Assembly (NCBI RefSeq): GCF_052119425.1
Contig: NZ_JBQKFH010000011.1
Location: forward strand, 1 to 64,000
Source of the DNA: Enterococcus_E cecorum_C
Lineage (GTDB): Bacteria; Bacillota; Bacilli; Lactobacillales; Enterococcaceae
DNA: 64,000 bases
Reading direction: 5' to 3'
Shown here: one piece after another, positions 18,215 to 25,490 of the stretch
How the letters are laid out: each line of letters opens with the position of its first letter
Numbering within the stretch: position 1 is the first letter of the stretch
Made by a program: the position numbers and the translations under genes
Notes under the pieces: generated by a model
What the model was told of the DNA's origin: nothing
The model's input: only the letters and a program-made list of their open reading frames with translations
The model's database searches: none

Positions 18215-19180
18215 ATGTCAAACGAAAAGAAACATCAAAAAGTTATTCTAGTTGGAGACGGTGCTGTAGGTTCTAGTTATGCATTTGCGTTAGTTACTCA
18301 AAATATTGCTCAAGAAGTTGGGATTGTTGATATTAACAAAGCAAAAACTGAAGGAGATGCCATTGACTTATCTCACGCTTTAGCTTTCACTTCTCCAAAA
18401 ACAATCTATTCAGCAACTTATGAAGATGCACATGATGCTGATCTTGTAGTCATCACTGCGGGTGCCCCTCAAAAACCAGGTGAAACTCGTTTAGACTTAG
18501 TACACAAAAACTTAAAAATCAACCGTGAAGTCGTAACATCAATCGTTAACTCAGGTTTCAACGGTATTTTCTTAATCGCTGCTAACCCAGTAGATATCTT
18601 AACTTACTCAACATGGAAATTCTCAGGTTTCCCAAGAGAACGTGTTATCGGTTCAGGTACTTCATTAGACTCAGCTCGTTTCCGTCAAGCACTTGCTGAA
18701 TTAGTAGGTGTTGATGCTCGTAACGTTCACGCTTATATCTTAGGTGAACACGGAGATTCAGAATTCCCAGTATGGTCTCACGCTAACGTTGCTGGTTTAC
18801 AAATTTACGATTGGGTTAAAAGCCATCCTGACATCAACGAAGAAGAAATCGTTGACTTATTCTTCAGCGTTCGTGATGCTGCTTACACAATCATTGAGAA
18901 AAAAGGTGCTACTTTCTACGGTATCGCTGTTGCCTTAGCACGTATCACTAAAGCTATCTTAGATGATGAAAATGCGGTATTACCATTATCTGTTTACATG
19001 GACGGCGAATATGGCTTAGAAGATATCTTCATCGGTGCCCCTGCTGTAATCAATGCAAAAGGTATCAAACAAGTTATCGAAATCCCATTAACTGATGGTG
19101 AACGTGAACGTATGCATGCTTCTGCTAAACAATTAAAAGAAATCATTGATGAAGCATTTGCTAAATTAGATGCTGAATAA
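18215..19180 (+). CDS. ldh: L-lactate dehydrogenase
   Basis: Reduces pyruvate to L-lactate with NADH, the main route of NAD regeneration in lactic acid bacteria. The Rossmann motif VGDGAVGSSYAFA, the active-site loop TAGAPQKPGETRLDLV, and catalytic GEHGDSEFP are intact. The frame can be opened at 18194, but GGAAGGA suits the ATG at 18215 (MSNEKKHQKVILVGDG), giving 321 residues. Codon use is visibly biased (GGT, TTA, CAA), as expected of a highly expressed gene. It is monocistronic with its own promoter and terminator. Confidence 0.98.
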   Translation: MSNEKKHQKVILVGDGAVGSSYAFALVTQNIAQEVGIVDINKAKTEGDAIDLSHALAFTSPKTIYSATYEDAHDADLVVITAGAPQKPGETRLDLVHKNLKINREVVTSIVNSGFNGIFLIAANPVDILTYSTWKFSGFPRERVIGSGTSLDSARFRQALAELVGVDARNVHAYILGEHGDSEFPVWSHANVAGLQIYDWVKSHPDINEEEIVDLFFSVRDAAYTIIEKKGATFYGIAVALARITKAILDDENAVLPLSVYMDGEYGLEDIFIGAPAVINAKGIKQVIEIPLTDGERERMHASAKQLKEIIDEAFAKLDAE

Positions 19181-19200
19181 GCACTAAATATAGATAAGTA

Positions 19201-19239
19201 AAAAACGTCTATCTTGATTCTTCAGGATAGGCGTTTTTT
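19201..19239 (+). terminator. ldh terminator
   Basis: AAAAACGTCTATC pairs with GATAGGCGTTTTTT, directly after the ldh stop. Confidence 0.9.
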
Positions 19240-19250
19240 ATATTTCTAAC

Positions 19251-19291
19251 AAAAAAACACCTACTTATGGAGCAAATACCATAAGTAGGTG
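19251..19291 (-). terminator. terminator of the L,D-transpeptidase gene
   Basis: A perfect 13-bp stem CACCTACTTATGG/CCATAAGTAGGTG is followed on the minus strand by seven T residues. It lies 13 bases beyond the stop of the leftward gene. Confidence 0.93.
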
Positions 19292-19303
19292 CCTATTATT
19301 ATT

Positions 19304-20719
19304 TTAGAAAATCACTACTGGTGTACCGACTTCAACCGCATTGAATAGTTGCGCCATCACACTAGGTGGTGTATTCACACAGCCATGAGAGCCACGGGTT
19401 TTCCATAAATCGCCCCCATAAGCAGGTTGCCAATCAGAATCATGAATACCGACTCCCGTCCAATCCACTGGCATCCAGTAACTTACTGGACTTGCGTATT
19501 TACTACCATCATCATTGGTACCACGTAAAGTTGCATTGCGTTCTTTCTTCCAGATGTAGTCGACTCCCTTAGGTGTAGGGGTCGTTGGTTTCCCTGTGAC
19601 GACATCCGTTTCAATGACTACAGCACCATCTTTGTAGTACCACATGTGTTGATTTGTTAAGTCTACTTCGATATAGGTGTTCCCTACAAGTGGTTGACTC
19701 GCTTTAGCACTCCCTTTTGTAATTGGTGAGCGCGTGAAGTTTTCTCCAGCTAAAATTTGTTCAGTAAGGGCGGCGGCTTCATCTGCCACTTGGATACTCC
19801 AACTTAGCGTTCCCGATGGTACGCTCACTGTGCCACGTTTTGTACTATTAAAACTTGTTGGGTTCGTGCTAGTATTGTATTGATTGGCCAATTGTTGCAC
19901 ATATGCTTGCACTTTTTCTTGATTCAACGTTACTTGTTTATTTTCATAAGTCACCCAATCCGCAATTTGTTCAGTTGGAATTTGGAAAGTGGTGCCATTA
20001 ATCGAATAATTAGCTTGAACTTGAATCACTTTATTCACAGTGTTTAATTCTTCTTGTAAGTGCGCATCTTTAGAAGTTACGCTTGGTTTTTGAATAAAAT
20101 CATTTAAGCTGACAGATGTCTGACCACTCTTTAAACCTTTTTCAATGGCCTTCATCGCTTGGTCTACATTGAAATTATTTCCTTGAACTTCTGGCGTAAT
20201 CACAAAACCTGAAGCCTCTCTGGCAATTCCGGCGTCTTGTGTTTGCGTACGCCCTTGATTGACTTGATCTAGCTCAGTCTTTAAGCTATTTAACTGTTGT
20301 GTTAACACTTCTTGGTTAAAAGTTGTTTTATTCGCAGTGGCTTTCTTACTTGAAAAGAATGATCCACCCCAAGACCAAGGATTTTGCGCCTTTAAGATAG
20401 ATTCCAAAGTCGCTTTTGAATTTGATTCCATCCCAAAGTCAGACTTCTTGATTTCTTTAAGCACTTGATTGTCTAACTTAATTTGGAAGGATTGATTTTT
20501 ATGTTGATCATCCACGGTTTTTTGTGCTTGCTCCAAGGACATATTGCTAATTTCAACGGCTTCTACCTGGGTGTTAGGTAAAAAATGTTTTGAATAATAA
20601 TTGCTGCCCAGTGCATAGCCGCCGACTGCTACAATCCCAACAGCAGCAATGGAGCCAAGGATGAGTTTGGTATTTTTATTTTTTTTATGACGTTTTCTTC
20701 TATTTGAAACTTCTGGCAT
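19304..20719 (-). CDS. L,D-transpeptidase (YkuD) with peptidoglycan-binding N-terminus
   Basis: Forms 3-3 peptidoglycan cross-links outside the membrane, using a cysteine rather than a penicillin-sensitive serine. A basic N-terminus and one membrane helix (about residues 18-38) anchor it. The middle is a repeat-type putative peptidoglycan-binding region. The C-terminal catalytic domain holds GVGIHDSDW and RGSHGCVNTPP, with Cys447 as nucleophile. Architecture and length (471) resemble the E. faecium enzyme Ldt(fm), which can replace PBPs in resistant mutants. Monocistronic, with its own terminator. Confidence 0.94.
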   Translation of the reverse strand: MPEVSNRRKRHKKNKNTKLILGSIAAVGIVAVGGYALGSNYYSKHFLPNTQVEAVEISNMSLEQAQKTVDDQHKNQSFQIKLDNQVLKEIKKSDFGMESNSKATLESILKAQNPWSWGGSFFSSKKATANKTTFNQEVLTQQLNSLKTELDQVNQGRTQTQDAGIAREASGFVITPEVQGNNFNVDQAMKAIEKGLKSGQTSVSLNDFIQKPSVTSKDAHLQEELNTVNKVIQVQANYSINGTTFQIPTEQIADWVTYENKQVTLNQEKVQAYVQQLANQYNTSTNPTSFNSTKRGTVSVPSGTLSWSIQVADEAAALTEQILAGENFTRSPITKGSAKASQPLVGNTYIEVDLTNQHMWYYKDGAVVIETDVVTGKPTTPTPKGVDYIWKKERNATLRGTNDDGSKYASPVSYWMPVDWTGVGIHDSDWQPAYGGDLWKTRGSHGCVNTPPSVMAQLFNAVEVGTPVVIF

Positions 20720-20812
20720 ATAAACACTCTTCCCCTATTTACTTTCTGTATCAATTATCATACCACATTTTCCCCAAAAAAGTTTTAACATATGCTTAAA
20801 TTTTATATTTGC

Positions 20813-22336
20813 TTAAAAGATACGCTGTAAGCCGGTTTTATCAAGTTGATAGATTTTCTCGCAAACCTGTTCTAGAAAATAACGATCATGCGATACCGTC
20901 AGCAAGGCGCCGTTATATTGCTGAAGTTGTTGTGTTAAGACTTGGTTGGAAGTTGGCGATAAATTACGCGTCGGTTCATCTAGCAATAATACATTAGCTT
21001 GGGATAAAAGTAGGCCTAAAATCACCAATTTTGCCCTTTGACCGCCAGATAGATAGGCTATAGGGCGCTGCATCTCTTGAACAAAAAACTGCAAACTACC
21101 CAGATAAGTCATCACTGTTGCTTGATCTTGCTTGGTTTGGGATAACAAATATGCGACAGGACTTTGCGTGGTATCCAACGCTTCAAAATAATTTTGTGGC
21201 ATATACTTCATTTGAATATCGGTTCGCTTTTGTAGCATTTCAGCGATTTTGTGTAAGAATAGGCTCTTACCAATCCCATTATTGCCCACGATACCTACTT
21301 TTTCTTGACCAAAAAACGTAAAATCAATCTGCTCAACCAATATTTTATCCGCGACTTTAAGCTGATCATTTTCTAAGTGAATGAGTGGCTTACTAGAAGG
21401 CACCGCTTGAACAGTCTGCCATTTTAAACCAATTACCTCTTCTTGTTGCGGCATTTCGGTAAATTGAGCGCGCTCTTTTTCAAATCGTTTTTCACGAGAT
21501 TTTAAACTCGCCATTTTTTTCGCTAACAACCGCCCCTTCGTATCCAACTTAGTGGTTCGCAATTGATGTTGGACCTTTTGCTTGACCTGCTGGAGTTGAG
21601 CATTACGTTTTTTATCTTCGCTTCGTTGCTTAAGAGCGATTTGCAACTGTTTATCTGCCGCACTTTTTCTTTGTTCAATATAGGTTTGGTAATCTTCTTT
21701 GACAAAATGGACGACGGCACGCTGTTGATGCGCAATTTTTTCCAGATGAATGATGCTTGTTGCGGTATTTTTTAATAACACTACATCATGTGAAATATAA
21801 AGTATTGCTAAATCACTCGTTCGAATAAAGTGTTCTAACCACTGGATACTTTCATAATCTAAATCATTCGAAGGTTCATCCAATAACAATATATCCGGAT
21901 GATGTAACAGAATTTTCACTAGCTGGATTTTGATTTTTTGCCCACCAGAAAGTGTACCCATCTTTTGGCTTGAATATAGAAAATCTTGATCCAATTGAAA
22001 ATCACTCGCCAACTTTGCTAAGTAGGAATAATCAATTTCATTGGCATCTAAATCACAAAACAGAAAATCATAGACACTTAATGGTTCATCTTTGCTAGGT
22101 AAAAATTGCGGCAAATACCCAATTTGCTGAAAGGTACATTGATAACTGCCTTGCGCTTCTAAATAATCATTGACTTCAGGGCAGCGACAAAGCCACTTTA
22201 GTAACGATGACTTACCCGTTCCTTCTTCTCCGATAATAGCGACCTTATCCCCCGCATGAACAACGCCCGTTAAGCCATCTACCAAACGAAATTGGTCTTT
22301 TTGGTGGATTAAGGTTAAGTTTTGAAACTGCAACAT
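20813..22336 (-). CDS. ABC-F family ATPase
   Basis: A soluble tandem-ATPase protein of the type that acts on ribosomes (translation factors or antibiotic protection), with no membrane segments. NBD1 has Walker A GEEGTGKSS, signature LSGGQKIK and LLLDEPSNDLD. A charged, helical linker rich in Lys and Gln lies around residues 215-310. NBD2 has GNNGIGKS, LSGGQRAK and LLLDEPTRNLS. The NBD2 D-loop reads NLSP instead of the usual NHLD. The frame opens at 22405 within a repeat, but GGAGG seven bases before the ATG at 22336 (MLQFQNLTL) fixes the start. I cannot place it in a named subfamily; Lsa-like resistance is possible but unproven. Confidence 0.85.
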   Translation of the reverse strand: MLQFQNLTLIHQKDQFRLVDGLTGVVHAGDKVAIIGEEGTGKSSLLKWLCRCPEVNDYLEAQGSYQCTFQQIGYLPQFLPSKDEPLSVYDFLFCDLDANEIDYSYLAKLASDFQLDQDFLYSSQKMGTLSGGQKIKIQLVKILLHHPDILLLDEPSNDLDYESIQWLEHFIRTSDLAILYISHDVVLLKNTATSIIHLEKIAHQQRAVVHFVKEDYQTYIEQRKSAADKQLQIALKQRSEDKKRNAQLQQVKQKVQHQLRTTKLDTKGRLLAKKMASLKSREKRFEKERAQFTEMPQQEEVIGLKWQTVQAVPSSKPLIHLENDQLKVADKILVEQIDFTFFGQEKVGIVGNNGIGKSLFLHKIAEMLQKRTDIQMKYMPQNYFEALDTTQSPVAYLLSQTKQDQATVMTYLGSLQFFVQEMQRPIAYLSGGQRAKLVILGLLLSQANVLLLDEPTRNLSPTSNQVLTQQLQQYNGALLTVSHDRYFLEQVCEKIYQLDKTGLQRIF

Positions 22337-22383
22337 AAACATCCCTCCTCGTGTATTTTCTGAACGAATGCATTTTTTATAAC

Positions 22384-22553
22384 CAAGCTGCTTGGAGCTG
22401 ATCAACCCAGCTCACATCCTTAATATCGGCGTTCAGCGACTAGCCACTTCGGCGTATAAGCCAGCTCGTCTGGGAAAGTCTTTACTTCTCGGACTTTCCC
22501 GACGTTCTGGACAAACTTATACGCTCGTGGCTGACCAAGTCGCTTCACGACCT
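22384..22553 (-). repeat. mosaic intergenic repeat, two-module copy
   Basis: The plus strand reads GCTGCTTGGAGCTGATCAAC, CAGCTCACATCCTTA, CTAGCCACTTCGGCGTATAA, GGACTTTCCCGACGTTCTGG and ends GTCGCTTCACGACCTA. It shares blocks with the copies at 1046, 10310 and 27889. Its right end runs straight into a terminator hairpin. Confidence 0.85.
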
Positions 22554-22603
22554 AAAAAAAAGATACTTACTTTTGTTATTAAACAACAAGAGTAAGTATC
22601 TTT
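22554..22603 (-). terminator. terminator downstream of the sortase gene region
   Basis: Minus strand AAAGATACTTAC and GTAAGTATCTTT form a 12-bp stem followed by eight T residues. The nearest upstream leftward gene is the sortase, 350 bases away. Confidence 0.8.
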
Positions 22604-22956
22604 GCATGCAAATATATAGGATGATGACTGCAGCTATTAGGCTTTCCTACTACGATTGCTAAATTTGATGGTGCAAAACTCTATGTTTAATAACGCATCT
22701 ATCTTGTTTTTAGCAAAAGTAGCCAATGCACAACAGTCCTTTCTTTTTGGAGCAGCTAACTTAGCGCTCGTATTTACGACTTCATTATCACTCAATTCTC
22801 ATCAAAAGTCAATCTTTTTTTAATCTGTGTTTGGCAGCTAGTCATTTTGAAAATTCGCCCCAACGATTGTGAAAGTCTTTAAAACTAACTGATTTTCACA
22901 TCTGTGGGTACGCACGAGTTTTCTCATGTCTGCCCAATCTGCCACACATCCTTTTT
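22604..22956. other. intergenic region with a coding relic and repeat fragment
   Basis: On the plus strand a frame at about 22668-22823 encodes MVQNSMFNNASILFLAKVAN and then QQSFLFGAANLALVFTTSLS. It is a hydrophobic stretch with no ribosome-binding site and an in-frame stop just upstream. It looks like the end of a lost membrane protein, which I cannot name. Between 22830 and 22945 there is a divergent piece of the mosaic repeat (GATTTTCACATCTGTGGGTA, compare GATTTTCTCAGCGGTAGGTA at 10450). Confidence 0.35.
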
Positions 22957-23673
22957 TTAGTGATTGCTATTCATCTCAAAGGCTTCTTTCATCGCTTTGG
23001 TTCCATGGTCAAAATCAACAATTTCTTTTAATTCACCTTGAATGACGCGTCTGGTTTCCCCGCTCATTTCACCACAAGTCACCAGTGTTACCAAGCGTTT
23101 TCCTGGCACCACATCTAGCAAATCCACCCGATCAGGAGAAACGCGCTGATTGTTAATCGCTTGGTAGACATAAATTTTAGATAAATCTGTCAAATAAATT
23201 TTGTCGCCCACTTTCACATGATCAAGCGGCGTAAATAACAAACTTTCATCAAACATTCGATGGGAAGCAAGGCCATAATTTCCCTCGCCCATCTTCTGTT
23301 GCTCACTTGTCGTCCCAGCTCCGTAAAGCAAAACTTCATTGGCTAACCCTTTAAATATCGGCAAATTCACTTTTACACTTGGAATGGCAATCCCACCAAT
23401 CACCGGCAAATCTTTAGCACTTACTTGGTTTTTCATAATTGCTTCTAAACTAATCGGCTCGACCTGATCAAAATCAAAAGTTGCCCGAGCTTTTTCATTG
23501 TCTTTCACTTGTTTTTTATCTAATTTCGTCACCTGATAGCTGTTGATTTTTTGATGGAGTAAATATTTTTGAATCGGCTTATTAAAAACTAAAACCAAGC
23601 CCACAACTAATAAAACAACTGTCAGGATATTTAGAATAACAGAGACTAGCTTACGTTGTTTCTTTTCCGCCAT
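22957..23673 (-). CDS. srtA: class A sortase
   Basis: A membrane transpeptidase that attaches LPXTG surface proteins to peptidoglycan. A short basic N-terminus and one membrane helix (about residues 9-30) precede the sortase barrel. The catalytic triad is visible: His in GLASHRM, Cys in TLVTC, and Arg in the following GETRRVIQG. The frame opens at a GTG (23682) that overlaps GAGG, so the ATG at 23673 (MAEKKQRKL) is preferred. Length near 238 is typical of the housekeeping SrtA. No LPXTG substrate gene is present nearby. Confidence 0.93.
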   Translation of the reverse strand: MAEKKQRKLVSVILNILTVVLLVVGLVLVFNKPIQKYLLHQKINSYQVTKLDKKQVKDNEKARATFDFDQVEPISLEAIMKNQVSAKDLPVIGGIAIPSVKVNLPIFKGLANEVLLYGAGTTSEQQKMGEGNYGLASHRMFDESLLFTPLDHVKVGDKIYLTDLSKIYVYQAINNQRVSPDRVDLLDVVPGKRLVTLVTCGEMSGETRRVIQGELKEIVDFDHGTKAMKEAFEMNSNH

Positions 23674-23707
23674 ATCGCACACCTCGCCTTTATTTATAAC
23701 AAAATTA

Positions 23708-23716
23708 TGCTATAAT
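23708..23716 (+). promoter_or_regulatory. hemH promoter, extended -10
   Basis: TGCTATAAT is a perfect extended -10. No good -35 is seen 17 bases upstream. Transcription would begin near 23723, so the ATG at 23726 would leave almost no leader and is unlikely to be the start. Confidence 0.6.
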
Positions 23717-23761
23717 TTCTTTGTTATGTCCAGTAATTCAATTGTAGAAAAGGTGAATAAT

Positions 23762-24697
23762 TTGAAAAAAGGTGTACTCATCATCAATCTTGGGACCCCT
23801 AAAAGCCCTGAGGTGAAAGATGTGAAAAAGTATTTAAAAAAATTTTTAAGCGATCCACGAGTAATTCAAATGCCGCGTTGGTTTTGGTTGCCGCTTTTAA
23901 ATGGTATTATTTTACAGACGCGTCCCAAAAAATCAGCACAATTATATCAACAAATTTATACAGACCAGGGGTTTCCATTGCTTCATTATACGCAAGCACA
24001 AAAAGAACACTTAGCGCAACTCTTACCTAATTATGAGGTCGGGTTTGCTATGAGTTATAGCGATCCAAGTATTGAAGACGCCCTAGATGCCATGTTAGCC
24101 AAAAAGGTAACGGATTTGACGATTGTACCGATGTATCCACAATATTCTGGTACCACAGTCGGTTCGGTATTTGATAGCGTGATGAATTATTTTAAAGGGA
24201 GCGATAAAATTGTTACTACGCGATTTATTCGTTCTTATTATGACCATCCCGATTATATTCAGTACTTTGCTGAAAAAATCAAAAACTTCCTGACCCATCA
24301 TCAGGTGGATGCCATTTTGTTTTCTTACCATGGCTTACCTGAAAGCTATGTACAAAAAGGGGACACCTATCCAGATGAATGTCATAGCACCACGCAAGAA
24401 ATCATGGCAAAAGTCGGTCCTATTCAGTATTTTGAAAGTTTCCAATCCAAATTTGGTCCCGGAAAATGGCTCACTCCGGCTACTGATGCCCTGATGAAAG
24501 AACTACCGACACAAGGAATCAAAAATCTCTTAGTCGTAGCGCCGGGATTTGTCGTGGACTGTCTGGAAACCATTGAAGAACTTGAAGAAGAAAATAAGGC
24601 GTACTTTTTACAAGCTGGCGGCCAACATTTTTACTATTTGCCACCCTTTAATGCCGATTCTGATTTCGCCCAATTAGTAGTGAAATTACTATCCTAG
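23762..24697 (+). CDS. hemH: ferrochelatase (coproporphyrin-type)
   Basis: Inserts Fe2+ into a porphyrin to make heme or coproheme. Family blocks are present: VLIINLGTPKSPEVKDVKKY, LSDPRV, the VPMYPQYSGTTVGS motif, and the metal-binding FSYHGLPESY with ECHSTT. The frame opens at an ATG at 23726, only ten bases after the -10. AGGTG six bases before the TTG at 23762 (giving MKKGVLIINLGTP) marks the better start, for 311 residues. No other heme-synthesis gene lies in the window. Enterococci are known to lack the rest of the pathway yet keep hemH, so the substrate is probably scavenged. Confidence 0.94.
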   Translation: MKKGVLIINLGTPKSPEVKDVKKYLKKFLSDPRVIQMPRWFWLPLLNGIILQTRPKKSAQLYQQIYTDQGFPLLHYTQAQKEHLAQLLPNYEVGFAMSYSDPSIEDALDAMLAKKVTDLTIVPMYPQYSGTTVGSVFDSVMNYFKGSDKIVTTRFIRSYYDHPDYIQYFAEKIKNFLTHHQVDAILFSYHGLPESYVQKGDTYPDECHSTTQEIMAKVGPIQYFESFQSKFGPGKWLTPATDALMKELPTQGIKNLLVVAPGFVVDCLETIEELEEENKAYFLQAGGQHFYYLPPFNADSDFAQLVVKLLS

Positions 24698-24709
24698 CCG
24701 CCCTTTTCA

Positions 24710-24718
24710 TGATATAAT
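24710..24718 (+). promoter_or_regulatory. extended -10 promoter of the 37-residue membrane gene
   Basis: TGATATAAT, a perfect extended -10, lies 13 bases after the hemH stop. It is followed by a short leader with GGAGG. Confidence 0.6.
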
Positions 24719-24743
24719 GAGGGTAAGAAATGGAGGCGATTTT

Positions 24744-24857
24744 ATGTGGTTAGATGTATTAAAAATTGTCGTTGTTGTCTTCGTTTTAGGTGCGCTTGGT
24801 TTTAAGGGTCAGTTCTTGACTCGTTGGCTAAGTGACTTAACAGAAAAAAGTAAATAA
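24744..24857 (+). CDS. small single-pass membrane protein, 37 residues
   Basis: The frame reads MWLDVLKIVVVVFVLGALGF, followed by a short polar tail ending in EKSK. GGAGGCGATTTTATG is an excellent start, and a promoter and hairpin frame it. One membrane helix (about residues 5-20) is followed by an amphipathic stretch. Function is unknown. It is not recognisable as a known toxin, and its own promoter and terminator argue that it is real. Confidence 0.7.
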   Translation: MWLDVLKIVVVVFVLGALGFKGQFLTRWLSDLTEKSK

Positions 24858-24862
24858 TCGTA

Positions 24863-24897
24863 TAGAGAGCTGATCTAAGTGGAGTGGCTCTTTTTTT
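24863..24897 (+). terminator. terminator after the 37-residue gene
   Basis: AGAGC...GCTCT stem followed by seven T residues. The stem is short, so the call is moderate. Confidence 0.55.
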
Positions 24898-24985
24898 AGA
24901 ATTCGCTACCAATGTTGATTTACTTTTTTCATGATGTGCTACAATTAATTATATAAATATTCTGACAATTCAAGAGGTGATTGGT

Positions 24986-25441
24986 ATGCGTCAATTTCTA
25001 AGATTCCTATTATCGATTGGTTTACTTTTTATACTTACAGGCTGCCAAAGTACTGCCAGTAAATCTGCTGAAACTCATGAAAGCACCCAAAAGACAAGTT
25101 TAAGTACTGCCCTGAGTAATTCGACAACAACCAGTACGCAACAGGCTACCACGCAAACACTCAGCAAAACGTATCAAAGTCTAAGTGATATTCCTAAAAC
25201 CTTAACAGAGGAAAAGCAAACGTGGCAATTATTATCCGTTGACGTAAAAAACGAGAGTCAGCTAGAAGCCACCTTCATTCCTGAAACTGATCACACGCAA
25301 GCAAAAGACGAATGGACCGAAAAATACACGGACCTCAAAGCTATTCCTAAAACGATTACACAAGCAAACCACAGCTATCATCTTATCAGAGTACAATTGA
25401 TTGGCGAAGTATTCGAAGCAACCTTTACCAGCGAAAAATAA
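24986..25441 (+). CDS. secreted lipoprotein with two tandem repeats
   Basis: A type II signal peptide with lipobox LTGC (Cys20 of the chosen start) shows it is lipid-anchored outside the membrane. A Ser/Thr/Gln-rich linker follows. The rest is two related units of about 40 residues, seen in YQSLSDIPKTLTEEKQTW and YTDLKAIPKTITQANHSY. Each ends in a LEATFIPE or FEATFTSE strand. The GTG at 24977 overlaps AGAGGTG, so ATG 24986 is taken as the start. The domain is not one I recognise and the function is unknown. Monocistronic. Confidence 0.8.
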   Translation: MRQFLRFLLSIGLLFILTGCQSTASKSAETHESTQKTSLSTALSNSTTTSTQQATTQTLSKTYQSLSDIPKTLTEEKQTWQLLSVDVKNESQLEATFIPETDHTQAKDEWTEKYTDLKAIPKTITQANHSYHLIRVQLIGEVFEATFTSEK

Positions 25442-25450
25442 AATATTAGC

Positions 25451-25490
25451 AAACAGGCCAGAGATGACATGCATTCTGACCTGTTTTTTC
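25451..25490. terminator. shared terminator of the lipoprotein gene and the converging gene
   Basis: AAACAGGCCAGA pairs with TCTGACCTGTTTTTT with one mismatch. It serves the rightward lipoprotein gene. The converging gene's stop (25489-25491) touches it. Confidence 0.78.

Noticed and set aside
22668..22823. Plus-strand 51-codon hydrophobic frame
   Set aside because: No ribosome-binding site and stop just upstream; treated as a relic, not a gene.
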